From positions 427,774 through 491,773 of the forward strand of contig MOYA01000003.1 of assembly GCA_001899315.1 (NCBI GenBank): DNA of 64,000 nucleotides, given 5' to 3'. Below the pieces are notes generated by a model that saw only the letters and a program-made list of their open reading frames with translations, did no database searches and was not told the DNA's origin. The stretch comes from Candidatus Obscuribacter phosphatis. Its GTDB lineage: Bacteria > Cyanobacteriota > Vampirovibrionia > Obscuribacterales > Obscuribacteraceae. The position numbers and the translations under genes were made by a program. Positions 9,104-17,221 of this stretch are shown here, piece by piece. How positions within the stretch are numbered: the stretch's first letter is position 1; each line of letters starts with the position of its first letter.

Positions 9104-9490
9104 CTAGTCTTCATAAACCTCGAGCGGCAAGTCGTCGGGATCTCTAAAGAACGTAAACTTCTTACCGGTATACTCGTCGATGCGCATGTCTTCGACCGGC
9201 ACACCGCGCCCCCGCAAAGCATCAATAAAGGCAGGCACGTCCTTAACTGAAAAAGCCAGATGCCGCAAGCCACACGCCTCTGGACGAGTCAGCCGCGCCG
9301 GTGTTTCAGGAAAGGAAAAGAGCTCTAGCTGCCCGTCGCCGACCTTGAGATCAAGCTTGTAAGATTGCCTCTCGGCTCTATATGCTTCCGCTATAATTTT
9401 TAAACCGAGGGTCTCTGTATAAAAGCGCTTAGAGCGCTGATAATCAGAAACAATAATGGCGACATGATGAATCTTGGCGGCAGTAAGCAT
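9104..9490 (-). CDS. VOC-superfamily (glyoxalase I-like) metalloenzyme, YaeR/GloA2-like
   Basis: A 128-residue single-module pair of beta-alpha-beta-beta-beta motifs. It closely follows the E. coli YaeR pattern: an N-terminal HHVAIIVSDY with a metal His, ELFSFPE with a metal Glu, RPEACGLRHLAFSV with a second His, and a C-terminal FFRDPDDLPLEVYED with the final Glu. All four expected metal ligands are present. YaeR-type proteins are cytosolic and their substrate is not firmly established, so glyoxalase activity on methylglyoxal should not be assumed. The ATG start faces away from the short gene at 9553. Confidence 0.88.
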   Translation of the reverse strand: MLTAAKIHHVAIIVSDYQRSKRFYTETLGLKIIAEAYRAERQSYKLDLKVGDGQLELFSFPETPARLTRPEACGLRHLAFSVKDVPAFIDALRGRGVPVEDMRIDEYTGKKFTFFRDPDDLPLEVYED

Positions 9491-9552
9491 AATCTCAAGC
9501 TCGTTTGGAAACGCTGTTATTGTAATAACAAAAGGGAGCGGCGCGCATCTTT

Positions 9553-9771
9553 ATGACAGAAAAAGAAAATGGAGCCAAAAGCATAGGCACCTGCAAAATG
9601 GACGCCCAGGGCACCCTTATACTTGATTTGATTGCCGAAGGTGATGACGGTTTAATTGGACACGGTCAACTGGTCTACGCCAAAGATCATCCTCAATACC
9701 AGATGATCTTGCAACATGTTGGGCCGATGTTTCCAGGCGAAATCAAAGCAGTTATGCCCTGGCCCGACTAA
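9553..9771 (+). CDS. Small acidic cytosolic protein, unknown
   Basis: A 72-residue frame from ATG 9553 to TAA. It has a predicted mix of strands (a LILDLIAEGDDGLIGHGQLVY stretch) and ends in Pro-Trp-Pro-Asp. There is no signal peptide or membrane segment and I recognise no family. The ribosome site is weak (GGGAGCGG, about 12 nt away). It stands alone between the divergent VOC gene and the end of the large repeat protein. Codon use is like its neighbours and the composition looks protein-like, so I call it real with moderate confidence. Confidence 0.6.
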   Translation: MTEKENGAKSIGTCKMDAQGTLILDLIAEGDDGLIGHGQLVYAKDHPQYQMILQHVGPMFPGEIKAVMPWPD

Positions 9772-9817
9772 GGGGCTTTATTTGTTCATTTATTTGTTCA
9801 CTTAATTATTCATCTGT

Positions 9818-11692
9818 TTATTCATTCATAGTATTGAGCGAGGCGCCCAGGTCGATAACCCGCCAGGTGCCGGTTATCAGCCCATCAATTGAGCGCCTGG
9901 AAGTGACCACTCGCTCTCTCAAGCCGTCCACTTTAGCATCGAGTGCAAGTGTAATTGGATTGGTCGGTCCCAAGCTCTCTCGACAAACTTTCGCTGCTTC
10001 TTTATAGCAACGCAAAGACTCTTGCAAGTCGCCAAGCTGAAAATAGAGCATGGCGGCATTCTGCCAACCACAGGCGACATCTGGATGGTCAGCGCCCAAG
10101 ATTTCAGAAACCACGTCAATATAAGTCATAGTCTCAATCAAGGCATCATCGTTGCGCCCCATAAAATAGAGAGTCTTACCGAGATTATTGAGAGACTGTG
10201 CATAAGGTATGCTCTTCCGTCCAAAATTCTCAAGATTGAGCTTGGTCAGCTCTTTCTGCAAAGATTCGGCTTTGACAAAGTCTTTCTGCTCAAAACAAAT
10301 ATAAGAGAGACGCTCTAAGCAATAGCGATAGCGTCCGTCTTTATAGCTCAAGAGCGCCGTACATAACTGCTCGTACAAGAGCCTGGCATTTTGTAGGTCG
10401 CCCAAAGCCACCAACTGCTCAGCCATCTCTTTCATATTCAACAAAGACGAATCAGTAGCCTTAATCAGCTTTTCTGTGGGCTCAACTGCAATGCATGGCG
10501 GTTTCTTCAGCCAGCGCAGTTCTTCTAGAGCTTCAGGCACAGAAATATTGCGCCGCCGCGCATACTCAAACAAAGTCGAAGCCGAATCGAAAGAATAGCG
10601 GCGGTCTTCATAGAGAGCATAACACTGCTCCATAAGCTCAATTGTGGGCTCATCGAGCATGCCCGAAATCAAAAGCGCCTGCTTAACCAGACGCTGGTTC
10701 TTTTTAGCCATTTCAAAGGCCTGGTCAATATTGGTGCCGCTGGTATGATCGAGCGATTTCAAAAACTCAAAAAAGGTAAGCACTCGGCTATCTGACTTAT
10801 CCTCAATCTGCTCTTCATAAGCCGACTGACTAATTGCATCAGACAGCGAAAAACCGTCTTCAAGACGCCGCAGCACAGCCTTGAGCTGGGGCAGTTTGAT
10901 AATTCCCTCAGCCAAACTAGACTGCAAAAGCAGCACATTATCTAACTGCGCCTTAGTAATATAGCGTTTCTCAAGCAAAATCTCGCCAATTGATTTGCGC
11001 CCGATTATGCTTAACTCTAGAGACTCAAGCAGCTTTCTTTCGCTAATTAGACCGGACAAAACAAGCAACTCACCAAGCTTGGGAACATTCATCACCGGCT
11101 GTTCATAAAAATTCTTGGTGCGCAGCTGAGTAGCCTGAGCCAGCTGTCGTTTGCGCGATTCAAGCAAGACATCGACAGCTTCTTCGCGACTAAGCCTTTT
11201 CTGCCGAATCATCATCTGCACATTCAAGGCAGTGCTCAAGAAAGCATCTGAAATCACCCCGGCAGAAACCAACATACGCCCCAGAGGCAGACGCACTCGC
11301 TCTTGCTGCCGCAGATAGGTCTCAAGCTGCGCTTCCGAGATAACAGTAGAAGAAACAAGCAGTTCACCCAGGGGTGACAATTGCTTCTCGAGCGAGCGCT
11401 CCCAGCCAAACTCTAAAAGAGCGTCCTCCAGCCGCCTGCCGCTGCCGCGCACCGAAAAGAAAGCACGCCTAGCCTGCTCTAGATTGACGAGTTCTTCTCT
11501 AAGCAAACTCTGACACAAAATCAAATTGCTCAAATCATTTTCTGAAATAAGCCCCGACAAAACCAAGACACGCCCCAGGGGCAAACCGGTATCGCTAGAT
11601 ATAGCCAAAGACTGACTAATCTGCTCGACAGTGCAGGCTTCCATCTGTACCGCCAGATCGCCCAACAAATAAGTGTTACTAATAGCTACCAT
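9818..11692 (-). CDS. Protein of GspE-N-like repeats fused to C-terminal TPRs
   Basis: A 624-residue soluble protein. Residues about 1-330 hold at least five repeats of the form LGELLVxSGxISExxLxxxLxxQ...PLGRxLV, the pattern of the N-terminal (MshEN/GspE-N) domain of type II secretion and type IV pilus ATPases. No ATPase domain follows. A helical linker leads to residues about 420-610, which carry tetratricopeptide repeats with long spacers of the kinesin-light-chain kind (SLNNLGKTLYFMGRNDDAL and similar). In known proteins GspE-N domains bind partner proteins or cyclic di-GMP, so this could be an adaptor; that is inference. A related gene begins at 63645. The ATG at 11690-11692 is clear. Confidence 0.72.
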   Translation of the reverse strand: MVAISNTYLLGDLAVQMEACTVEQISQSLAISSDTGLPLGRVLVLSGLISENDLSNLILCQSLLREELVNLEQARRAFFSVRGSGRRLEDALLEFGWERSLEKQLSPLGELLVSSTVISEAQLETYLRQQERVRLPLGRMLVSAGVISDAFLSTALNVQMMIRQKRLSREEAVDVLLESRKRQLAQATQLRTKNFYEQPVMNVPKLGELLVLSGLISERKLLESLELSIIGRKSIGEILLEKRYITKAQLDNVLLLQSSLAEGIIKLPQLKAVLRRLEDGFSLSDAISQSAYEEQIEDKSDSRVLTFFEFLKSLDHTSGTNIDQAFEMAKKNQRLVKQALLISGMLDEPTIELMEQCYALYEDRRYSFDSASTLFEYARRRNISVPEALEELRWLKKPPCIAVEPTEKLIKATDSSLLNMKEMAEQLVALGDLQNARLLYEQLCTALLSYKDGRYRYCLERLSYICFEQKDFVKAESLQKELTKLNLENFGRKSIPYAQSLNNLGKTLYFMGRNDDALIETMTYIDVVSEILGADHPDVACGWQNAAMLYFQLGDLQESLRCYKEAAKVCRESLGPTNPITLALDAKVDGLRERVVTSRRSIDGLITGTWRVIDLGASLNTMNE

Positions 11693-11733
11693 CGATCAAA
11701 TAGTAAATTCTGCTTGCCTGAAAGAAACCGAAC

Positions 11734-11762
11734 CTGAAACACCTAAAATCTTACCCTATACA
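11734..11762 (+). promoter_or_regulatory. Possible sigma-70-type promoter for the beta-helix gene
   Basis: CTGAAA (4/6 to the -35 consensus) at 11734-11739 and TATACA (4/6 to the -10 consensus) at 11757-11762 are separated by 17 bp. They lie in the 200-bp divergent region, upstream of the ATG at 11893. Both hexamers are imperfect, so support is weak. Confidence 0.25.
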
Positions 11763-11892
11763 AATGATGCCCCGCTGCGCCAGAGATTCACACACCAAAC
11801 CGTCAATTTCACGAAATTTTCATGGACACAGAGACAATAATACCCAATCAACTTTTCTACACCTGCAAAATTTGCCAGCAAGGCCTTTACTA

Positions 11893-13677
11893 ATGTCAGA
11901 ACTAGCAGCCAAAGCAGAAACCGCCCGCAGCGAATCGGTCTATAACGGTGCACAGCCGGCCCAGTTCGATGGGCTAGGACGCAAACCAGAGCCCAGCGCC
12001 GACCAAAAGCTCGGGCAGCTATCTGACCAAAAGCAAGAAGCAGACGGCAGTAAGGGTCCCGACCTGTTGCTCTTTGCCGTCAAGCAAAACAGTCAGTCTG
12101 AAGCAGCGAAACAAGCCGAAAGGCTCTTGCCGCCGGTAATGATCGACTATGGCAATTCTCTAGTCACTTCCAATCTGAAACCCAAAAGCGAAAAGACCGA
12201 ACAGCCCCCTCAAAGCCAAGAAAACCGGCGCCCGGCAATAAAATGGGAAGACTCACCAAAGCCCAGCCAAGAATCTTTCAAAGCTGCCGAAAAGCCACAA
12301 GAAAAGGCGCCGCCAAAGCTGCCAGAGAGGCTGCTCGAAAGGCAACCGGAGAAACAGCCCGAGAGACAACCGGAGAAACAGCCTGAAAAATCAACTGACA
12401 AATCAACGGAAAAATCAACAGAAAAACCGGTAGAGGCGCAGAAAGAAAGATTGCCAGTGGACGGCAGAGAAGCGCGAGCCTACCTGCACGGTGACGGTAA
12501 ATCTCTGCCGCCTATCGCCCGCGACTTTGCCAACGTGGGGCGCCATATGCTGCAAAAGCAAGAAGAAGCCGAAAAACTGCGCCCTCAAATTTATGTAGCC
12601 CAAAAGGGAGGAGACAGTCGCTTTCCCCAGGGCACAAAAGAGAACCCCTATACCAGCATACAGGACGCGGTTGACCGTTCTGCCGGAGGCACAGTTATAA
12701 ACGTCGCCCCAGGCGTCTACAAAGAACGCATCAAGGTAGACCGCTCCGACATTTCAATCAAAACCAGCGAAAGCAATCCTGCCATCATAGAGCCCGGCGT
12801 CGGCGCCAAAGGCCGAGGCGATGCCGGTTTTTCAATCGGCTCTTATACCAGCAATGTAGCCATCAAAAATTTTGAGATAAGAAACTTTGACGGCACTAAA
12901 GGCGGTATCAGAATCGACGGACGCAATATCTCAGACATAACGATCGCCGGCAATAATGTGCACTCAGCAAACGGCGCCGAAGGCATAAGCGTCTACGGCA
13001 GAGGCAAAGAAGAAAGCGAGAGGGTAAAAAACATAGACATAGTCTCGAACAAAGTGCACAATCTAAAGCTGGGACAGCTGGAAGCCATGCCCATAAATGG
13101 CAATGTCAGCGAGTTTAAGGTAATCGGAAACGCCGGCTATAACCTCGACAATCTCTATATAGACGCCATAGGCGGAGAGAAAACCTCTGCAAACAAAGAT
13201 CTAGACCAACCACGAAAGGGTTTAATTGCCTACAACTTTGCCGACGGCATATCATCAACAAATAATGGCTCTTACAAAAGAGAACCTTCGGCAGCCGGTA
13301 TCTATGTAGACGGCGCCAAACAGCTTGAGATAAGACACAACTATGTGCGCGGCTCAGACTTTGGCATCGAAATCGCCAGCGAGCACAAAGGTCTCGCCGC
13401 TCGCCAAATAAATGTATCGGGCAACATATTTGAAAACTCAAAACTTGCATGGCTGACCCGAGGCGGCGAAGCCAACCGCCCAGGTGGCGCCCGCGAGACC
13501 TCGGTCTGGAACAACACCGTGATTGGCAACAAAAGAGTACAGACCCAAGAAAATGTCGACCTGCAGACTTTTAGAATATTCGGCAATCAAGCCTATGCCA
13601 CGGCAGAAACAATTAGAGAACTGCCAACCGCCTTGGCTGTTTTGATGAAAAAGAATCGCGAGAATGCCGGCCGCTGA
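11893..13677 (+). CDS. Right-handed beta-helix (pectate-lyase-fold) protein with charged low-complexity linker
   Basis: About 594 residues from the ATG at 11893. An earlier in-frame ATG at 11764 would add 43 residues that look non-coding and would consume the divergent promoter region; AGCAAGG at 11877-11883 supports the later start. The N-terminal third is disordered, rich in Lys, Glu, Gln and Pro, with PEKQPERQ and EKSTDKST tetrads. From about residue 235 comes a parallel beta-helix: a DUF1565-like opening (IYVAQKGG...GTKENPYTSIQDAVD, then INVAPGVYKERI) and repeated Asn-x-Val/Ile turns. The fold is common in polysaccharide-binding or -cleaving surface proteins. No signal peptide is visible from either start. 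Confidence 0.72.
   Translation: MSELAAKAETARSESVYNGAQPAQFDGLGRKPEPSADQKLGQLSDQKQEADGSKGPDLLLFAVKQNSQSEAAKQAERLLPPVMIDYGNSLVTSNLKPKSEKTEQPPQSQENRRPAIKWEDSPKPSQESFKAAEKPQEKAPPKLPERLLERQPEKQPERQPEKQPEKSTDKSTEKSTEKPVEAQKERLPVDGREARAYLHGDGKSLPPIARDFANVGRHMLQKQEEAEKLRPQIYVAQKGGDSRFPQGTKENPYTSIQDAVDRSAGGTVINVAPGVYKERIKVDRSDISIKTSESNPAIIEPGVGAKGRGDAGFSIGSYTSNVAIKNFEIRNFDGTKGGIRIDGRNISDITIAGNNVHSANGAEGISVYGRGKEESERVKNIDIVSNKVHNLKLGQLEAMPINGNVSEFKVIGNAGYNLDNLYIDAIGGEKTSANKDLDQPRKGLIAYNFADGISSTNNGSYKREPSAAGIYVDGAKQLEIRHNYVRGSDFGIEIASEHKGLAARQINVSGNIFENSKLAWLTRGGEANRPGGARETSVWNNTVIGNKRVQTQENVDLQTFRIFGNQAYATAETIRELPTALAVLMKKNRENAGR
12337..12429 (+). repeat. In-frame 12-bp tandem repeats coding charged tetrapeptides
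   Basis: Within the beta-helix gene, about seven near-copies of a 12-bp unit encode ERQP/EKQP followed by DKST/EKST tetrads. They lengthen the disordered linker in register. The alternation of two unit types suggests two rounds of expansion. Confidence 0.8.
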
Positions 13678-13809
13678 AAGTAGCCTTGAGAAGACACCGC
13701 AAGAAGCTGCCGAGAAAAGCAGAAAGAGAAGCGCGAGACGAGACGAGAAGAGAAGGGAAACTACGCAGACTGGAGCATAAATCAATGAAGGTGCTCAGCG
13801 AAAATAGTC

Positions 13810-13815
13810 TATAAT
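13810..13815 (+). promoter_or_regulatory. Perfect -10 hexamer upstream of the membrane-protein gene
   Basis: TATAAT at 13810-13815, 39 bp before ATG 13855. The -35 position (TGAAGG, around 13786-13791) matches the consensus poorly. It follows a roughly 70-bp purine-only-like tract at about 13680-13760. Confidence 0.35.
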
Positions 13816-13854
13816 GAAATTCGCTTTTCTAATCTTCATCGGCAAGAAAGACAA

Positions 13855-14793
13855 ATGGAAGACCAGCCTAACGCGCCAGAAAACAAAGTACTTTTGCCGG
13901 GCGGCAAAACTATTGGCGAGCGACTGGCCGGTCCAAAAGCTGTTATTGGTTCTTCGATAACAATCAATGCAGCAGCTTACAGTTTTTTCTTTGCCGCGCT
14001 GACCATGGGTATTGCGCTGGCAGGGGCGTTTTATCCCTTCTACTACAATCTCTTGCCGTTGCTAACTTTCTTTGTGATTTTGGCGGCCTTATTGGCTTTG
14101 AGCGCCGGCACCCAAATACCTCGGCTCAACAACTATTATCTAACTTTGTGTGAGAAAACCGGCAATTTTGAGCTAGACAAAGAGACTAGAGCGGCGCGCT
14201 TAATTGCCATGAAAATAACGGGACAACTGACATGGTTAGCCATTTCATTGGGTCTTTTCTGCATGCTGGTGCATCCGATAGATCTACTTGGCATAATTAT
14301 GTTCAGCACAATTATCGCCTTAAACTTAAAGGGTCAAGCCATAGGGCACAAGCGCCTGATGCAAAATCTGGATGTAGCAAAACTGCAGCCAAAGAATCAT
14401 AGCGAGACTAGTCTAGAAGACAAACCAAAGCTAGAAGACAAGAAAGAAAAGCCGGTATTGAAAGTGGTGACAGACAATACCGCAAAAGATAGAACTAAAG
14501 ACGCAGCTAAAGAAGTGGCGACGGCAGCGTCACCAAAGCAAGCGACTGTGACACCGCTTGCTATTGCAGAACAATCTGTTGAAGCCTTGCTAATGCAAGT
14601 AAAGACAGCCAAAAACAGTCAAGAAGCCAATGCTCTAGCCTATAAGTGCTTGCTAAAAATGAAACCAAAGAAAGCGCCGAAACCAGACGGCGACCAGGTG
14701 CACGCCCTGGTGGACGAGCTTATCAGAATCAAGCGAAACAATGATGCCGACAAGATTTCGGCGCGCTATCTCGAACTTTTGGAAGCTGATTAA
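13855..14793 (+). CDS. Membrane protein with cytoplasmic charged linker and helical C-terminal domain, unknown
   Basis: A 312-residue protein from ATG 13855 with a purine-rich ribosome site (AAGAAAG) just upstream. Residues about 33-165 contain four hydrophobic helices. Residues about 175-235 form a low-complexity linker rich in Lys, Glu, Asp and Ala. The C-terminal 75 residues are predicted helical with repeated Ala/Leu/Lys patterns (EQSVEALLMQV, ANALAYKCLLKMK, HALVDELIRIKR), possibly a small helical-repeat domain. No family is recognised. The TATAAT at 13810-13815 is a plausible -10 box. Confidence 0.7.
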   Translation: MEDQPNAPENKVLLPGGKTIGERLAGPKAVIGSSITINAAAYSFFFAALTMGIALAGAFYPFYYNLLPLLTFFVILAALLALSAGTQIPRLNNYYLTLCEKTGNFELDKETRAARLIAMKITGQLTWLAISLGLFCMLVHPIDLLGIIMFSTIIALNLKGQAIGHKRLMQNLDVAKLQPKNHSETSLEDKPKLEDKKEKPVLKVVTDNTAKDRTKDAAKEVATAASPKQATVTPLAIAEQSVEALLMQVKTAKNSQEANALAYKCLLKMKPKKAPKPDGDQVHALVDELIRIKRNNDADKISARYLELLEAD

Positions 14794-14925
14794 GCTATCA
14801 AAGCTATGCTGCAGAGCGCAAACTTGCGCCGAAGGTAGGTTTAGCCACTGACACAGCCAGCCCATTTTTTGAGGTCAAAAGCCGCTGGTGAGACTTTTCT
14901 ATTGAATTAAAACTGTGAGGTCTTT

Positions 14926-15519
14926 ATGCGCATCTATCCGGCTCTAGCATTTGCGACTTTCGGCTTACTCAGCTGCGCTACCGTTGCCATTGCAGACCAA
15001 ATTGGCTTTGATGTTACTACTGGACAAAAAAGAGCGCTCAATAAGACTGACAAGACCCTCGTCGGAACTAAACAAAGCATAGACGCCGGTCAAGTCATAC
15101 AACGAAACAGCCTAGGCATAACAATTTTACCGCCCGGCGCTGAGCTAGCGCCAGGACAGTTTTCCTCCCCCAAAGAGTGCATTGGCAAGATTGCAAAAAT
15201 CTCGCTGAGCTGCTCCACATGCATAGACCAAGCAAGCGTAAAGGAAGCTCGAAAACCGATAAACTTCAGCATAGCAGTGCAAGCAGTATCAGATTTAGCG
15301 GCTGGGGAATTCGTTGAACCAAGTAAAGTAAAGACGATTGAGAAGTCCGTACCACCGGAGCAAACGCCTATTGAATGGCTTTCGAACTTAAGAGATGTGG
15401 TTGGACGAAAGACAATCAAAGCAGTAAGGCGAGGTGAGATTTTGACTGAGTCACACTTTGGTCCAAGAGGCACTATTCTCCACCCAGAAGAAGTAAAGTA
15501 TTTTGAGAACAACAAATAG
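14926..15519 (+). CDS. Secreted protein with two SAF-like domains, CpaB/FlgA-related
   Basis: A 197-residue protein with a clear signal peptide (residues 1-23, AFATFGLLSCATVAIA then DQ). Two segments resemble SAF domains of CpaB/RcpC and FlgA: about 46-90 (IDAGQVIQRNSLGITILPPG) and about 105-175 (AVSDLAAGEFVEPSKVKTIE, then GRKTIKAVRRGEILTESHFG). In CpaB, SAF domains sit in the periplasm and help assemble Flp pili. This protein has no membrane anchor beyond the signal peptide, so it may be a free periplasmic partner of the same machine or of glycan binding. ATG 14926 has GAGG at 14917-14920. It starts the accessory stretch. Confidence 0.68.
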   Translation: MRIYPALAFATFGLLSCATVAIADQIGFDVTTGQKRALNKTDKTLVGTKQSIDAGQVIQRNSLGITILPPGAELAPGQFSSPKECIGKIAKISLSCSTCIDQASVKEARKPINFSIAVQAVSDLAAGEFVEPSKVKTIEKSVPPEQTPIEWLSNLRDVVGRKTIKAVRRGEILTESHFGPRGTILHPEEVKYFENNK

Positions 15520-15629
15520 AAAGCAGCGTTGCCTAAATGTCAGCCTGCTAGGTTTGAGAAGGGCTTGGCGTGGTTGAAGCAGATTATCGAACAATCAACA
15601 GACTGCTAACTACTAGTCAGATCAGTCAT

Positions 15630-16562
15630 TCAACTCCTTGAATGCCACCACTGATAGAATTCAACACCCAGACCTTGGCTCCTGCTGTGTATTTCGCCTG
15701 CAAGAGCCTTACTAAACTCAACGCCATTAAACTTTACTGCTCCGCCGACAATTGCGGCAAGCGCTTCCACGGCTCGCAATGTAGCAGGCGCGCTCAGCGA
15801 AAAGGGTAACTGCCAGTAATACGGATGCACCTGAAAAATTCCGTCAGGTCGCTGGAAGACCTTAGTTGTAGGATGTCCATTCGGATCGGCCAACATAAAT
15901 GCCACCACTCTTCCATTAGATACCATGGCACTATCCTTCACAATTCGCCAGTTAAGGCTCTGCTGCAAACTACTGAGTTCGACGGTTCTGGAGGGAACGA
16001 TATGAAACAAAAAATAATCGGATACCCCCTCTACTGGACCAATCGGAATTTCAAGGGGCGCGCCTCCGTCCTTGTCGGTATTCTGACGACTCACTTCCCA
16101 GACCTTAACAAGATGAGCAACATAGGGTCCATTAACATCAAGAAGACTATCAATATTTGCTCTGGTAATCTTCCGATCTCCGATATCCTCTCTAAGGTCG
16201 GCATCAAGAGACTCTGCCAATGATAGACCCACATCAAAGGCATCAAGAGCCACCTCAGGAAACCGATAGTGCAGATAGCTGAGAGAAAGGACGATGCTCC
16301 CGGCTCCCGACTGATCGTGTTGGACTGACAACCAAGGTATTCCCGAATGATGACGGAGCCAAAAGGTAGAATCATCGATCCTCCGCAGAATGGGCGCCCC
16401 TTTCATCGCCTCATGAAACTCCGGTGAGGTAATTGGCCCTCGTCTCGTCTCTGAAACTAATTTGAAACCAAGAATCTTATGTGTGGCGGCCTGCGCTAAA
16501 GACTCACCTTGTTCTCTTGAAATTTTCAACTCGAAAGTCACTAATTGTCGCTCCACAGTCAA
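15630..16562 (-). CDS. Cytosolic protein of unknown function
   Basis: A 310-residue frame on the minus strand ending in TGA. There is no signal peptide or membrane helix. It has mixed secondary structure with several Trp-rich stretches (STFWLRHHSGIPWLSV, QVHPYYWQLPF, FYQWWHSRS at the C-terminus). I recognise no family. It is flanked by a SAF-domain gene converging from the left and by about 660 bp with little coding content on the right. Codon use is more even than in the 1-14 kb genes, in keeping with the accessory-looking block up to 24 kb. Confidence 0.6.
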   Translation of the reverse strand: MTVERQLVTFELKISREQGESLAQAATHKILGFKLVSETRRGPITSPEFHEAMKGAPILRRIDDSTFWLRHHSGIPWLSVQHDQSGAGSIVLSLSYLHYRFPEVALDAFDVGLSLAESLDADLREDIGDRKITRANIDSLLDVNGPYVAHLVKVWEVSRQNTDKDGGAPLEIPIGPVEGVSDYFLFHIVPSRTVELSSLQQSLNWRIVKDSAMVSNGRVVAFMLADPNGHPTTKVFQRPDGIFQVHPYYWQLPFSLSAPATLRAVEALAAIVGGAVKFNGVEFSKALAGEIHSRSQGLGVEFYQWWHSRS

Positions 16563-17221
16563 GCCCTAGAAAGCGACTATCTTACATCAGATTGACGGAA
16601 GCACCATCAATAGCAGAAGACGAAACAAACAGTCTATCCTGCACTGCCAATAAATCTATCAATTTCAATCTTCGCCGCTTCTGCATAAGAACCTGTAAAG
16701 ACTCTCTCCAGTGGTAAAACGCCTGAAGGACCGAGGAGTAGATAAGCGCTTATCAGACATGCCTTTTCACAAGTATTTGCTTTTTGACGTTGAGCAGTCT
16801 TGGATTAGTCGACAGGATATCTGGGTTGGGAGCCGCCTGAACTAACGACACAGAAGAAACTCAAGAATATCGCACCCACTCTAGTACGGCAGGCTGAGAG
16901 GGCTTATGCGTATGCTTCTTAGCCTTTGGACTTGCCCAAACAGAGTTACCATCAGAGAACACCACTGGCAAGAGCAATAAAAGCAATCCTGATGCGTTCT
17001 GCGAAAACTTTCGCGAATTATGCGCTTTCATTAGTTCTATTTCTCCAGAAGCGTTTGATAGCTTCCAGGTTATCAAAAAAACTTGACACGGGTCAAACTC
17101 AACTGAAAAAGTTCTTCTCTTGAAAGACTCGATGACGTTTGTATGGACAGAGGACTGAGAAAAGAACTCAAGGGCGCACTCTAGTTAAACTCGATACTTA
17201 GCGCTCAAGTGAGCGAGTATA
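16563..17221. other. Gene-poor interval of about 660 bp
   Basis: Nothing here looks like a full gene. It must carry the promoter of the minus-strand gene starting at 16562, which I could not pinpoint. It also contains the short signal-peptide-like frame listed separately. Several short open frames on both strands lack ribosome sites and protein-like composition. Confidence 0.5.
16861..17031 (-). CDS. Short secreted peptide or remnant of a secreted protein
   Basis: A 56-residue frame from ATG 17029-17031 with GGAG 11 nt upstream. The N-terminus is a convincing signal peptide: Lys/Arg-containing start, a run of six leucines (GLLLLLLPVVF) and an A-x-P cleavage region near GNSVWASP. The mature part is only about 25 residues, rich in Lys, His and Pro, ending EWVRYS. 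It could be a genuine small exported peptide or the surviving 5' end of a decayed gene. The sequence downstream gives no continuing frame. Confidence 0.35.
   Translation of the reverse strand: MKAHNSRKFSQNASGLLLLLLPVVFSDGNSVWASPKAKKHTHKPSQPAVLEWVRYS

Noticed and set aside
8980..9273. Minus-strand frame running through the 12-bp repeat and the VOC gene
   Set aside because: It overlaps the VOC enzyme in another frame, and its C-terminal part is only translated repeat.
13680..13760. Purine-rich tract as a triplex or regulatory element
   Set aside because: It lies just after the beta-helix gene and looks like leftover low-complexity sequence; nothing supports a function.
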